Origin: Pyrinomonadaceae bacterium
GTDB taxonomy: Bacteria; Acidobacteriota; Blastocatellia; Pyrinomonadales; Pyrinomonadaceae
Reading direction: 5' to 3'
Assembly: GCA_030841085.1 (NCBI GenBank)
Contig: JAVEDP010000004.1
Coordinates: 124,001-188,000 of the forward strand
Length of the DNA stretch: 64,000 bases
How positions within the stretch are numbered: position 1 is the stretch's first letter; every line of letters starts with the position of its first letter. Shown here in pieces: positions 36,441-47,300 of the stretch. The translations under genes and the position numbers were made by a program. The notes under the pieces are model-generated. The model ran no database searches. It saw nothing but the letters and a program-made list of their open reading frames with translations, and was not told the DNA's origin.

Positions 36441-36932
36441 CTACATCGGGAGATCGCCGGCTTCGCCAATCACATCCGGCCATTCTTCTTCACTCAAACT
36501 TGATTCTTCCCCGCCCTCTTCTTCCGAGGGCAGCGTATTGCGCGAGGCCTTAATCACTTCGGCGTCGACATATATCGGACAATCGGCACGAAGCGCGAGC
36601 GCAATTGCATCTGACGGTCTGGAGTCCAGCACCATGCGATTGCCGTCGCTCATGCGCATCTCGATAACTGCAAAGAAAGTGTTGTCACGTAAACTGGTAA
36701 CCACTACGCGCTCGACTTCAATGCCTAATTCAATAATTAGATTGCGCAGCAGGTCATGAGTCATGGGACGCGGCGGCGCAATCTTTTCAATTTCCAGGGC
36801 GATCGCATTCGCCTCATAAGCGCCAACCCAAATCGGCAGCATCGTATCGCTGTCGACGTCCTTAAGAATCACGATAGGAGTGCCGCTATTCGGATCCATC
36901 ATCAGCGCTCGAATTTTTACTTCTATTTCCAT
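36441..36932 (-). CDS. Bifunctional nuclease family (DUF151) protein
   Basis: A 163-aa protein of the BFN/DUF151 family. The core is 'PIVILKDVDSDTMLPIWVGAYEANAIALEIE' in overlapping segments, then 'RPMTHDLLRNLIIELG' and 'LDSRPSDAIALALRADCPIYV'. The acidic C-terminal tail is an extra. Plant relatives have RNase/DNase activity; the bacterial role is uncertain. It lies between miaB and parA on the same strand, a few dozen bases from each. Confidence 0.88.
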   Translation of the reverse strand: MEIEVKIRALMMDPNSGTPIVILKDVDSDTMLPIWVGAYEANAIALEIEKIAPPRPMTHDLLRNLIIELGIEVERVVVTSLRDNTFFAVIEMRMSDGNRMVLDSRPSDAIALALRADCPIYVDAEVIKASRNTLPSEEEGGEESSLSEEEWPDVIGEAGDLPM

Positions 36933-36962
36933 AAAGCCTGCCTAACAAGATGCTACTCAAAG

Positions 36963-38294
36963 TCATCCGCTGATTGCCGTACCATACAAACTGTTTGGCT
37001 TGGCTTCCGAGATCAACACGTCGACGATCGAGCCGCGCTGTGTCGTGTTGCCTTTGAAATTTACTACTTTGTTACACGTCGAATGCCCGCTCACATCTTC
37101 ATTGGATCTGGCACTCTGTTTCTCAACCAGGACGCTCAGCGCGCGACCTACCTGCCGGTTATAGGTTTTGTCCTGCAGCTCAATCTGTAACTCTTCCAGG
37201 GCCAGAAACCGCGCCGTCTTGTCAGATTCAGAAACTGCGTCATCGAAGTTTGCAGCCGGCGTTCGGCTACGTTTTGAATACTTAAATATGAAGAGTCCGT
37301 CAAATTCGCAGTCACGCACCAGTTTCATCGTGTCGGCGAAATCCTGTTCGCTTTCGCCGGGAAAGCCAACGATGATATCGCTCGTTAGGGCCAAACTTCT
37401 GCTCGAGCTTTTGATTATCTCAACTCTGCGCAGGTAGTCCGCCGACGTATGCCCGCGGCGCATTGCTTTCAACATGCGATCGCTTCCCGACTGCACTGGC
37501 AGATGAACCCAATTGCAAAGGTTCGGATACTCTTCGATCGCGGACACTATATCAGGATGAAAGTCTCTGGGAAATGATGTTGTAAATTTGATGCGCTCGA
37601 TTCCCGTCTCAGCGACCGCACGCAGCAGCCGCGAGAACGCTGTGGCGCCCGCATAACCTTCAAGGCCGTCCTCAGTTTTCGGCCGATAGCTATTCACGTT
37701 TTGGCCGATTAGCTGTACCTCTTTATACCCGAGCGAACGCAGCTGCTGAACTTCAGCAACAATCTCGTTCGCGCCGCGGCTTTTCTCGCGGCCACGCGAA
37801 TAAGGCACGATGCAAAACGAGCAGAACTTGTTACAGCCTTCGATGATCGGAACGAACGCAACGTAAGGCGAGCGCCGCTCGGCCGGAGAAACGTCCCAGA
37901 CCTCGCCTTCCTGTCGTTCATCTAAATCAAGTACGGATTCTTCACCGTCGCGTATGCGAGCAAGCAACGAGGGAATTCGATCGGTCGCCTGGGTACCGAT
38001 AACTAAATCTACCGCTGACGCCCGCTGGAAAATCGACGAACCTTCCAACTGAGCTACACAGCCCATAACACCGATCACCGGATGGCGTGGAGATTTTCGC
38101 AGTTCACTGACACGCCGGAAAACTTTTCGTTCGGCGCGCTCTCGAACCGAGCAAGTGTTCAAGAGTACAACGTCAGCTTCGTTTGGCAGCGACGTCATTT
38201 CATAGCCGGCCTTTCGCAGACCAGTGACTGCGCGTTCCGTGTCGGCAACGTTCATTTGGCAGCCAAATGTTTCTATGTAAACCTTGGAATTCAT
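36963..38294 (-). CDS. miaB: tRNA-2-methylthio-N6-dimethylallyladenosine synthase (MiaB)
   Basis: Radical-SAM methylthiotransferase that modifies A37 of tRNAs reading U-starting codons. It has the N-terminal UPF0004 domain ('VYIETFGCQMNVADTE'), the SAM cluster CxxxCxxC in 'CNKFCSFCIVPYSRGRE', and a C-terminal TRAM domain. The N-terminal Cys residues ligate the second 4Fe-4S cluster. I use the ATG at 38294 because the conserved sequence begins right there; an in-frame TTG at 38315 would add seven residues. Confidence 0.95.
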   Translation of the reverse strand: MNSKVYIETFGCQMNVADTERAVTGLRKAGYEMTSLPNEADVVLLNTCSVRERAERKVFRRVSELRKSPRHPVIGVMGCVAQLEGSSIFQRASAVDLVIGTQATDRIPSLLARIRDGEESVLDLDERQEGEVWDVSPAERRSPYVAFVPIIEGCNKFCSFCIVPYSRGREKSRGANEIVAEVQQLRSLGYKEVQLIGQNVNSYRPKTEDGLEGYAGATAFSRLLRAVAETGIERIKFTTSFPRDFHPDIVSAIEEYPNLCNWVHLPVQSGSDRMLKAMRRGHTSADYLRRVEIIKSSSRSLALTSDIIVGFPGESEQDFADTMKLVRDCEFDGLFIFKYSKRSRTPAANFDDAVSESDKTARFLALEELQIELQDKTYNRQVGRALSVLVEKQSARSNEDVSGHSTCNKVVNFKGNTTQRGSIVDVLISEAKPNSLYGTAISG

Positions 38295-38482
38295 CCCGGT
38301 AGCGGCTTTCAGCAAACGCGTTTTCGCGAGTAGTCTACCAGAAGTTGTTGGACAAACGCGATGCTACATTTTTTGCATCACCTGTGAGATCCTTCATTCA
38401 CAAGCGCTACTTGACCGGCACTACTTGCGCCAGTAGGATACGCGCGAGTTTCCTAAATAAATTAATTTTTGCGAGGTCCCCG

Positions 38483-38914
38483 ATGTCCTTCAACAAAGTG
38501 ATTCTTGTTGGCAATCTTGGTCGCGATCCTGAGCTGCGTTATACACCGCAAGGCACGCCTGTCTGCAGTTTCAGCATGGCCACAAATGAACGGCGCAAAG
38601 ATAAAACTGGCGAGATGCAGGACCAGACGACGTGGTTCAAAGTGACTCTCTGGAACCGCCAGGCGGAAACGGCTGCCCAGTATCTGCAAAAGGGCCGGCC
38701 GGTTTACATTGAGGGACGCCTGCGAGTCGAGGAATATACTGACCGCGACGGAAAACAGAGACACAGCCTCGAGGTCAACGCCACCGATATGCAGTTCATA
38801 GGCGGCGGTAGAGGAGAGGGCGAGGCACCGGCGGAGAGGGCCGTAGCGGCTCCGGGTGGCAGCGCTCCCGCCGCCGGACAGCCCGACATGGCAGACGACG
38901 ATATTCCCTTTTAG
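38483..38914 (+). CDS. ssb: Single-stranded DNA-binding protein
   Basis: A 143-aa OB-fold protein, beginning 'MSFNKVILVGNLGRDPELRY' with GAGG about 8 nt upstream. A frame open from 38345 has no support before this ATG. The fold is complete through 'TDMQFIGGG', followed by a short Gly/Ala/Pro linker and the acidic tip 'MADDDIPF', the standard C-terminal docking peptide for replication and repair partners. A clear terminator follows. Confidence 0.97.
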   Translation: MSFNKVILVGNLGRDPELRYTPQGTPVCSFSMATNERRKDKTGEMQDQTTWFKVTLWNRQAETAAQYLQKGRPVYIEGRLRVEEYTDRDGKQRHSLEVNATDMQFIGGGRGEGEAPAERAVAAPGGSAPAAGQPDMADDDIPF

Positions 38915-38945
38915 TTCCAACACAGAATTACGCTTGTCTTTGTCG

Positions 38946-38982
38946 CCCGTAGCTTTCCCTGCTGGAAGGCTGCGGGTTTTCT
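38946..38982 (+). terminator. Rho-independent terminator of ssb
   Basis: The stem CCCGTAGCTTTCC / GGAAGGCTGCGGG with a short loop, followed by TTTTCT, begins about 30 nt after the ssb stop. The 180 bp from here to the next gene contain nothing else recognisable. Confidence 0.85.
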
Positions 38983-39159
38983 ATTGACCATTGAAAGAGA
39001 TCTGGCATATAAACGCCTCCGTCAAGATCAATACTCAGCCTGATTCTTAGCGTGCTGGAAAAGTTTCTTTAGCAGCATCCTTGAAAACCGGCGGTAGCTT
39101 AGCTCACACCTGAGTGTCCCGAAGCGTCAAACCTATTTCCTCAGAAAAGGAGCCGACTC

Positions 39160-40764
39160 ATGGCTCGTCTTTCGTCACCTAAAAAGAAATCGATGGTCGG
39201 CTGGTACGACCCGCGCCAATTGATCAATACCGCGATTCAAGTTCTCGTATCCGATTTGATTGGAACACGGTTTGATGCTCGGCGCGAAGAAGCTCTCGCA
39301 GGCGATAAGCTGGAGCAGCCAATCGATTACAGTACCACCATCTCAAGCGACTTCTGGTTCGACTACATGTCAGATACAGGTGATGGCTGGGATTCGACGT
39401 TTCATATGGCGAGCCTGGTCAGCCAGCCGACTATTCAGATCGCCGGCGAGACGTTGCCACGCGGAAAATTTCTAATACTTGGTGGTGATGAGATCTATCC
39501 CTTTGCCAGCAAGCAGGCGTATCAGGATCGTCTAGTGGGACCATTTGAATCAGCCTCGCCGGTTCCGAATGAAGAACTAGCCAACCCCTGGGATCTATAT
39601 GCGATTCCAGGCAATCACGACTGGTACGACGGCTTAATCAGTTTTCTAAGACAATTCGCGCAGGAGCGTCGGATTGGGAGTTGGAACACAAAACAAAGGC
39701 GAAGTTACTTTGCGCTAAAACTGCCTTATCGGTGGTGGCTATGGGCCGTCGATACGCAACTTGAAAATGATCTCGACCGTCCCCAAGTCGACTACTTCCG
39801 CTCTGTCGTCGAGAAAATGAACGACGGTGATCGTCTAATAGTGTGCATACCGGAGCCCGACTGGCTTTACGGGAAAATGCAAAGCGATCCGACGCTCATG
39901 AACAACCTCGAGTTCTTGCTAGGCAAACGCGTACTGGGCAAGAAAAAGGTAACCGCGCATCTAACGCTCGCCGGTGATCTGCATCATTACCGCCGACACG
40001 AACATGTTAAGGACCGAAACCAGCAGAAGATAGTCTCAGGCGGCGGTGGGGCCTTTCTTCATCCGACGCACTTCAATAATGTTGATGAAGTTACTGTCTA
40101 TGACGACGTTTTCAAGCTACAAAAAGAGACGCAGTTTCCAACACCATCTACGTGTTTCTGGCTCACATTCAAGAATCTTCTCTTCCCTTTCATCAATCCT
40201 TGGTTCGGGATTCTAACCGGATTGCTTTATTTGCTGCTCGGGTGGCGCTTGACTCATGTTGAGTGGGATCCGACTTATCTATTCACGCTTTTCATTCAAT
40301 CCACACCCAGGCTTGCACTTATACTGGCTATTTGGGGTGGATTTTACTACTTCACTGCTGCGTATGGACGTACCTTCGCGTTACTTTGGGGCGCGTTGGT
40401 CCATGGTAGCGCGCACATCGTGGCGGCACTATGGTTGGCGCAGAGAGCAAATGACTGGTGTGATACCACAAATTCCGGGAGCCTTAACAACTGGAAGGTG
40501 GCGCTGTGTCGAGTAGGAATCTTGTTTATAGGAGGACACATCATTGGTTCCTTTATCATGGGAATCTATCTGCTGATTTCGCTCAATCTCTGGCGCCATC
40601 ATCACAACGAAGCGTTTTCAGCCATTCGCATTAAGGACTATAAGAACTTTTTGCGAATTCGCATCAAACCCGATGGTAATCTTGATATCTTTCCAATCGG
40701 CGTACCACATCTAAGCAAACCCCCAATCTTGATCGAAGGGCCGGTTACGATAAATGCGGCCTAA
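39160..40764 (+). CDS. Calcineurin-like metallophosphoesterase with membrane segments
   Basis: A 534-aa protein with GGAG just before the ATG. The phosphoesterase signatures are 'LGGDEIYP', 'IPGNHDWYDG' and 'LTLAGDLHHYRRH', giving the Asp/Asn/His metal ligands of a dinuclear centre. The opening D-x-H motif appears altered, with 'SDTGDGWDS' near residue 70 being the closest match. After residue about 330 there are four to five hydrophobic segments, so the catalytic domain is probably membrane-tethered. The substrate cannot be deduced. It is followed after 41 nt by a GMC-type oxidoreductase on the same strand. Confidence 0.8.
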   Translation: MARLSSPKKKSMVGWYDPRQLINTAIQVLVSDLIGTRFDARREEALAGDKLEQPIDYSTTISSDFWFDYMSDTGDGWDSTFHMASLVSQPTIQIAGETLPRGKFLILGGDEIYPFASKQAYQDRLVGPFESASPVPNEELANPWDLYAIPGNHDWYDGLISFLRQFAQERRIGSWNTKQRRSYFALKLPYRWWLWAVDTQLENDLDRPQVDYFRSVVEKMNDGDRLIVCIPEPDWLYGKMQSDPTLMNNLEFLLGKRVLGKKKVTAHLTLAGDLHHYRRHEHVKDRNQQKIVSGGGGAFLHPTHFNNVDEVTVYDDVFKLQKETQFPTPSTCFWLTFKNLLFPFINPWFGILTGLLYLLLGWRLTHVEWDPTYLFTLFIQSTPRLALILAIWGGFYYFTAAYGRTFALLWGALVHGSAHIVAALWLAQRANDWCDTTNSGSLNNWKVALCRVGILFIGGHIIGSFIMGIYLLISLNLWRHHHNEAFSAIRIKDYKNFLRIRIKPDGNLDIFPIGVPHLSKPPILIEGPVTINAA

Positions 40765-40805
40765 GCTGCCATGCTTTACGATTTCTTCAGTCTGGAGACT
40801 CACCC

Positions 40806-43073
40806 ATGTCACAAACAACCAAGCGCGATCACACAGTGGTAATCATCGGCACCGGTTTCGGCGGCACAATGACCGGCATTCCTCTAGCCCAGGCGTTTAA
40901 GGAACGCAACAAAGGTGAAACGATTCTGATGCTTGAACGCGGTACCTGGTGGACCACGCCGGTGAGCACTGTTCAGGATAAGGAAATTAAGACTGCTGAG
41001 TTCCTTTCCAAGAAAGGCCAACCTGTTCAATATTGGGCTTCGCGGAACGACTTTCGCGGATTGATCGACATCTTTAGCCGTTGCTTTCGTCGCACCAGGG
41101 ACGAAAATATTTTCACGCGTCTGTTTAAGACTTTACGCAATGAAGACGGCTTATACGATCTAACTATTCTGGGGAGGAAGGCAGGATTGTTTCGGCGGCC
41201 AAAGCCCGACGGCATAACAGTGATTCGTGCGAATGGCGTCGGCGGTGGTTCATTGGTCTATTCCAACATAACCATTCAGCCGCCTGATTTCATCTTTAAA
41301 GATCCCCGTTGGCCTATCACGTGGACCGACGCGAAACGTGAGGATTATTTCAATTTCGCCCGCCATGCGATTGGTTATAGCGTACTCTCGGCGCTGAAGG
41401 TGCGCGGTCCTGCGCAAACACCCTTTCAGGGAACGGAGGCGCCGATCAAAGATGTAGCGGCTAACTCCGGCTTGAGCAATATCGCGATGCGTAGCGCTCG
41501 GCTGAAAACGCATTGGACTGTAATCCCTGACAAAAATAATCCAACCAATCCGCGAGGCCTGAAGCAACTCACTATTAACCCACCTGCCACTGTTCCGCCG
41601 ACACCGCCGCCGATTGATGATCGGGCAAATGATCTTTGGTTGGATCGCGCGCGTGTATTTCAAACGGCAGTCAAAGATCTTACGACCGATTACGGCATGG
41701 TCGATCTGGCCATAAATGATCTCACCCCGGAAGATACGCCTCTTGGCCTTCCGGGGCAGACTTTTCCGAAGAACCATCCACAAGAGAAAGAGAGCAATTA
41801 TTGCGAACGACAGAGCCGCTGCAACGTCGGCTGCTTGCCAGGAGCACGACACACTCTAAACAAGCAACTGATGCGCGCTATTTTTGGCAGGCCTAAGAGG
41901 TATGCTGCGCCGGACGCACCGGTTGGCACGGGACCAAATGACGAGGATGCCGATTTCAAAGACATCATGTTTATTAAGGCTCTGGCAGAAGTTGATGTAA
42001 TAGTGCCGCTTCCGGATGGCGGCTATGAGGTGCGTTACATTCAACGTAATCCCGAAAAGACTTGGGAGTACACTCAACAAAAAGTCACCGCCGATAATGT
42101 CATCGTTTCGGCGGGGTGCCTCGGTACTAACGAGATTATGCTGCGCTGCTCAAGCAGCGAACGGGGCACTCTACCCAACCTGAGTGATCGCGTCGGCTAC
42201 GGTTTTTCAACGAACGGGGATTACGTCGCCTTCTTGAATAAGACAGATAAGCGGGCCAGTCTTATTCGCGGGCCAGTAACTACGTCATTTGCGCATTTCA
42301 ATACCGTTGCCGGCACCGGGCCAGACGGACCAAGTTCAACGACACCCCCGAACACGGAGCTGTTCCACACGTTCGAAGATCAGGGTATCCCACCCGCCTT
42401 TGTTTCCCTGTTTGGAGAAGGACTGCCCCTCATCGAAAAACTAATAGGAAGCGGGGATGCTGGGCTCGGATTTCTGTTACTTGCCATATGGAAGTACGTG
42501 AAAAAGCGAATTCTAAAGTTACCGGGAGAGGTGTTCCGGAACAACCTAAAACGCGCCGAGGTCTTCCAGTCAGAAGAGGAACGCATATCAAATTTCATGT
42601 GCATAGCCATAATGGGTCGCGAAAGTTCGGAGGGGCAATTTCGACTCGGTAAGAAAGGTGACACGCCGTTACGAATTAGCAAACCTGGCAACAAGAAGTT
42701 TTGGGACGACCCGATTTACAGAGAGATTGAAAAGTCTCTGGATCGACTCGGCCCTAAGTTTCGCCAGAGTGGCGATCACAAGTTCTACAGCCCCTTTGTT
42801 ACACCGACGGCAAAATCCGCCGGCGTTGACTCAATCGCGCTGAGTCACCCGCTGGGTGGCTGCCGCATGGCGAAGTCGGCAACAGAGGGCGTGGTTGATG
42901 AGTTTGGGCGCGTCTTTGACAAGAGCAAGACGGGGCCAAATCCATTCTATGAAGGACTCTATATAGCTGACGCTTCGATTATCCCAACCGCACTCGGCGT
43001 CAATCCGTCGCTTACGATCTCCGCGCTCTCGTTGCGCATCATTGAGAAGATGATTTCTGGTCTTTCGCCGTAG
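40806..43073 (+). CDS. GMC-type FAD-dependent oxidoreductase (cholesterol-oxidase-like)
   Basis: A 755-aa flavoprotein. The N-terminal Rossmann motif 'VVIIGTGFGGTMTG' binds FAD, and 'RANGVGGGSLVYSNI' is the second GMC signature. 'SHPLGGCRMA' followed by 'YIADASIIPTALGVNPSLTI' is the C-terminal catalytic/FAD block seen in cholesterol oxidases. It has no signal peptide. The region around residue 370 contains a Cys-rich 'SNYCERQSRCNVGCLPGA', also typical of this subgroup. The substrate is unknown. It is paired with the upstream phosphoesterase gene. Confidence 0.87.
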   Translation: MSQTTKRDHTVVIIGTGFGGTMTGIPLAQAFKERNKGETILMLERGTWWTTPVSTVQDKEIKTAEFLSKKGQPVQYWASRNDFRGLIDIFSRCFRRTRDENIFTRLFKTLRNEDGLYDLTILGRKAGLFRRPKPDGITVIRANGVGGGSLVYSNITIQPPDFIFKDPRWPITWTDAKREDYFNFARHAIGYSVLSALKVRGPAQTPFQGTEAPIKDVAANSGLSNIAMRSARLKTHWTVIPDKNNPTNPRGLKQLTINPPATVPPTPPPIDDRANDLWLDRARVFQTAVKDLTTDYGMVDLAINDLTPEDTPLGLPGQTFPKNHPQEKESNYCERQSRCNVGCLPGARHTLNKQLMRAIFGRPKRYAAPDAPVGTGPNDEDADFKDIMFIKALAEVDVIVPLPDGGYEVRYIQRNPEKTWEYTQQKVTADNVIVSAGCLGTNEIMLRCSSSERGTLPNLSDRVGYGFSTNGDYVAFLNKTDKRASLIRGPVTTSFAHFNTVAGTGPDGPSSTTPPNTELFHTFEDQGIPPAFVSLFGEGLPLIEKLIGSGDAGLGFLLLAIWKYVKKRILKLPGEVFRNNLKRAEVFQSEEERISNFMCIAIMGRESSEGQFRLGKKGDTPLRISKPGNKKFWDDPIYREIEKSLDRLGPKFRQSGDHKFYSPFVTPTAKSAGVDSIALSHPLGGCRMAKSATEGVVDEFGRVFDKSKTGPNPFYEGLYIADASIIPTALGVNPSLTISALSLRIIEKMISGLSP

Positions 43074-43405
43074 AGACTATTCAGGTCGACGATTTCTCAG
43101 CACTGTTTATGAGTTCGTTTTGTCCCTAGCCGCATGCCTGCGGGCTTCAATTTCGGGTCTCTCTGCATCTCAGAATGTATTTAGACCTCTGGCCGAGGCT
43201 GGTCGCACGCCAAACCTTGGGTAACAGCCGAATGGACGAAAGGCAAAAGTGATCACCGCGGCTGTTCTTTATGCACTTTTGGGCCGATGACGATGCACAG
43301 AAATTGGCTCGCGGCCTGCGTGCCGCAATCGACCGAGTAAACGTTGTCAAGAACTGACAGTAGCGTGGCTGATTCTATTTGGGTAGGAATAGTTGCTGAG
43401 CAAAA
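43074..43405. other. Intergenic region after the GMC oxidoreductase
   Basis: No gene is supported. A weak hairpin AGCCGCA/TGCGGGCT near 43129-43147 could terminate the oxidoreductase transcript. Nothing else was recognised. Confidence 0.4.
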
Positions 43406-44317
43406 TCAGGCAGTGCCCCAGCGGCCAAACGCGCGCAATTTCTTGTAGCGCCTCGTCAACCTCTCTTCCTGACTATAACTGACGGCTTGCGCCAGGCGCT
43501 CGCTCAGCGCTGCGTCGAGGTAACGCGCTGCCTGATCGTAATCATTATGCGCACCCCCGGGCGGCTCCTTAATAATCTTATCGATGATGTTTTCGGCGAA
43601 TAGATCCTGCGCCGTGAGCCGCAAACCAGTGGCCGCCTGTTCGGCGAGCTTCGCGTCTTTCCAAAGAATTGCAGCGCACCCTTCCGGTGAAATCACGGAG
43701 TAAATTGAATTCTCCAACATCATCACCTGATCGCCAACGCCGATCGCCAACGCTCCGCCCGAGCCACCTTCCCCGATTACGGTGACAATCACGGGTACTT
43801 TCAACTTGGCCATCTCGCGCAGGTTAAAGGCTATGGCCTCGGCCTGGCCTCGTTCCTCAGCATCAATTCCGGGATAGGCGCCCGGCGTATCAATCAAAGA
43901 GAAGATGGGCCGGCCAAATTTTTCGGCGAGCTTCATCACGCGAAGAGCCTTGCGATAGCCTTCAGGCTTGGGCATGCCAAAATTTCGGTAGCTGCGTTGT
44001 TTCGTGTCGCGACCTTTTTGATGACCCACAACTACAATCGGCAAACCATGAAATCGGGCCGAGCCGCAAATGATCGCCGGGTCATCCGCGAATCTTCGGT
44101 CGCCATGTAACTCAACGAATTCATCGAAAAGTCTTTCAATGAAATCAAGCGTGTACGGTCGATCCGGATGCCGCGCCAACTGCACACGCTCAAACGCCGT
44201 GGTGGTTTCGGTCCCTACGGGCACCGATTCCTCTGCCGCTTCTTTTTTTTTGGATTTAGCCACGAGTTTATCGTTCGCTGCAGATGTCCGATAACCTCTA
44301 GCTTGTCGTAGCGCCAC
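43406..44317 (-). CDS. accA: Acetyl-CoA carboxylase carboxyltransferase subunit alpha
   Basis: The alpha half of the carboxyltransferase that makes malonyl-CoA for fatty-acid synthesis. Conserved stretches include '[20 protein letters not shown]', '[19 protein letters not shown]', '[18 protein letters not shown]' and '[14 protein letters not shown]'. The usual N-terminal helical segment of about 55 residues is missing and replaced by a short Lys-rich stretch. The GTG at 44317 lies inside a palindromic repeat just after the dnaE stop. A GTG at 44263 (reading [12 protein letters not shown]) is an equally possible start; neither has a good ribosome site. Confidence 0.93.
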   Translation of the reverse strand: MALRQARGYRTSAANDKLVAKSKKKEAAEESVPVGTETTTAFERVQLARHPDRPYTLDFIERLFDEFVELHGDRRFADDPAIICGSARFHGLPIVVVGHQKGRDTKQRSYRNFGMPKPEGYRKALRVMKLAEKFGRPIFSLIDTPGAYPGIDAEERGQAEAIAFNLREMAKLKVPVIVTVIGEGGSGGALAIGVGDQVMMLENSIYSVISPEGCAAILWKDAKLAEQAATGLRLTAQDLFAENIIDKIIKEPPGGAHNDYDQAARYLDAALSERLAQAVSYSQEERLTRRYKKLRAFGRWGTA

Positions 44318-44336
44318 GACAAACTAAAGTTTATCG
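44289..44336. repeat. Palindromic repeat at the dnaE-accA junction
   Basis: Nested inverted repeats CGATAA...TTATCG and TTGTCGT-agcgcc-ACGACAA. It contains AAACTAAAGTTT, the core shared with the palindromes at 47908-47965 and 52631-52691. Confidence 0.5.
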
Positions 44337-47300
44337 AACATTTCCACCGTTTGCTGCGAAAGCCATTCTTTCGATCTTGAGCCCGCAACCCATCTGCTTC
44401 AACGCCGTTTCCAGTTTCTCGCTTCGTTCAAGGCGTAACGACGAATTCACTTTAATACGCACCAGCAAACCGTCGTCAAGCGACGCTTCCAGGGCAATGT
44501 CGCAGGTTCCGGGATGAGTGTTAATCAAATGAAGAATGCCGTCAAATACCTGTGCCGGATCGTCTGGGTTAGGAAGTCGCAGGACCATCAGCTCTTTAGC
44601 TTTCAGTATTTCATCGAGACTTTGGATTTGATCGACGATGATCGAAGGGGGACTATCCTCACTGATTTCCAACCGGCCGGTCACTAAGGCCGCCAGATCG
44701 TTTCTGACCACAAGAGAAAACTTCCGAAATGTTTCGGGCCATAATACACATTTCGTACCGCCGCCTTCATCCTCAAGCCGCAGCAGAGCAAACCGGTCGC
44801 CCTTTTTCGTGGTTCGCGGCTGCAACTCACCGATGATGCCTCCGACAGTTACTCGTGAACCACTGGACAACGTAAGCAGGTCGATGGACTTCAGTGCCTT
44901 TGATGCTTGCAGGGCTTCTGCATAACCAGCAAGCGGATGGCTGGTGACGTAAAATCCGAGCGCCGCTTTCTCTGCCAACAAGAGCTGGGAACGAGTCCAG
45001 GGTATTGCTGCCGGCGCTACCTGCTCAACTGGGCCTGAGTCATCCGAAACCGTTGCGAAGAGACCACTCTGCCCGTGGATGCGTTCTCGCTTGGCCCGTT
45101 GTGCACAGGCCAGTGCCGCATCTATGGAACTCGACAGAGCGCCGCGCCAGTCCTGCAGTTCGCGCGTCTCTGGCTTCAGAGAGTCAAAGGCGCCGCCTCC
45201 GACCAAACCTTCCAGGACTCGCTTGTTCATGCTTCCCTGGTCCATGCGTTCGGCGAAATCAAAAAAGGATTTGAATGGGCCGGCGTTGCGCGCCTCGATG
45301 ATTGAGTTCACCGTCGATTGCCCCAGCCCTTTAATTGCGGCCAAGCCGTACCGAATCGCACCGCTAAGCGGCGTAAATCCTGAGAAGCTTTCGTTGACGT
45401 CGGGCGGCAACAGCATGATGCCTTGTGTCTTGAGCTCTTTTGAGTACTTAAAAACTTTCGCTGCGTCCTGGGCTTCACTCGACAACACTGCAGCATAGAA
45501 GTGTTCCGGATAGTGCGCCTTCAGATAAGCAGTTTGAAAAGCCAGGTAGGCGTAGGCGACAGCGTGGCTGCGAGGAAAGCCGTAGTCAGAAAACTTGTCC
45601 ATCAACGAGAATATCTTTTCCGCTTTATCTTTTTTGATACCCCGCTCGACCGCGCCGTTGACGAATTTTTCTTGATGCAGCGCCATCTCCTCGCGCTTCT
45701 TCTTGCCCATCGCCCGGCGCATCAGGTCGGCTTCGCTTAAAGTATAGCCGGCCAACTTCTGCGCGAGCTGCATGATCTGTTCCTGATAAACCAGCACGCC
45801 AAAGGTATTGCTTAAAATCTCCTTCATCTCCGGAACGAGATAGCGCACGGTCTTCTGGCCGCGATGGCGCTGAATAAATTCCTCGACCATGCCGCCGTCC
45901 AGCGGGCCGGGACGATAAAGCGCATTGAGCGCCGAAAGGTCTTCAACATCCTTAGGCTTAAGCTTTCTGCAGATCTCCTGCATCCCCGAAGACTCAAACT
46001 GGAAGACCGCTTCCGTCCGCCCTTCCCCGAACACCGCCATCGTTTTCTCGTCGTTAAGCGCTAAATCTGGCCAGTTAATCTCAACGTCAAGCAATTGCTT
46101 AATGGTCTTTAAGCAATCATTTATGACAGTTAAAGCGGTAAGCGCTAAAAAATCCATCTTAAGCATGCCGGTTTTCTCGAGGTCCGACATGACATATTGA
46201 GTGGTGACTTCTTCCTTCCCCGAGACGGCGATCGGGATTAACTCCTGAAGCGGCACTGGCGAAATAACGACGCCAGCAGCGTGCACCGATGAGTGGCGGG
46301 CACAGCCTTCGAGCCGCTGCGCGATTTCCATCAAGTCCCTAACGTTTGGGTTGGTTTCAATCTCTTTCCGCAGCTCAGGCACCTGCTCGAGCGCCTGAGT
46401 GAGGGTGACGTTGCGGCCCCGCACTGGAGGAGGTATGAGCTTGGCGATGCGGTCCACTTCCGAATACGGCATCTCCAGAGCGCGGCCCACGTCTTTGATT
46501 GCCGCTCTCGACGCCAGGGTTCCAAAGGTTATGATCTGGCAGACGGAATCGCGCCCGTACAAGTTCGCGACGTGATTGATCACGTCCCCTCGCCCTCTTA
46601 CACAAAAGTCGATATCGATGTCGGGCATCGAGACGCGCCCGGGGTTAAGGAATCGCTCGAAGATGAGGTCATAGTGTAAAGGGTCTACATCAGTTATTTC
46701 GAGGCAGTAGGCGACCAGGGATCCGGCTGACGAGCCGCGACCCGGCCCCACTGGAATCGCATGCTCCTTGGCGTAGCGGACAAAGTCCCAAACGATCAGG
46801 AAGTAGCCGGCGAAACCCATCTGCTTAATCATCGCGATCTCGTTTACGAGCCGCGTCTGATAATCGGAGATTGGGTGCTTCAGTTCCCCTCGCGACTGTT
46901 GGCGCTCCCAGACTCGCTGGCGGCGGCGCTCGAAACCGTCCCTCACAACCTGCTCAAAGTATTCATCAGCCGAAGCAGCAGCTCCCTCCGGAATTGGATA
47001 ATTCGGCAAGTGGTTGATGTTCTCAGGAAGCTTTAGATCGCAACGCTCGGCGATTTCCACGGTGCGCAAGAGCGCGTCGGGCAATTCACTGCCAAAGACG
47101 CGCCACATCTCTTCCGGCGAGCGCACATAAAAGTTGGGACTGGCATAACGCAATCGATTCGTTTCGTTGACCGTTTTGCCTGAGCCGATACAGAGCAAGA
47201 TGTCGTGGGCGCGTGCATCCTCGGGCATCAGATAGTGAGCGTCATTGGTCGCCACCAGCGGCACGCCGGTGCGTTTGGACAACTCGACTAAAGATTTCCG

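Noticed and set aside
38345-38482. N-terminal extension of SSB
   Set aside because: The conserved SSB N-terminus begins at the ATG at 38483, which has its own ribosome site.
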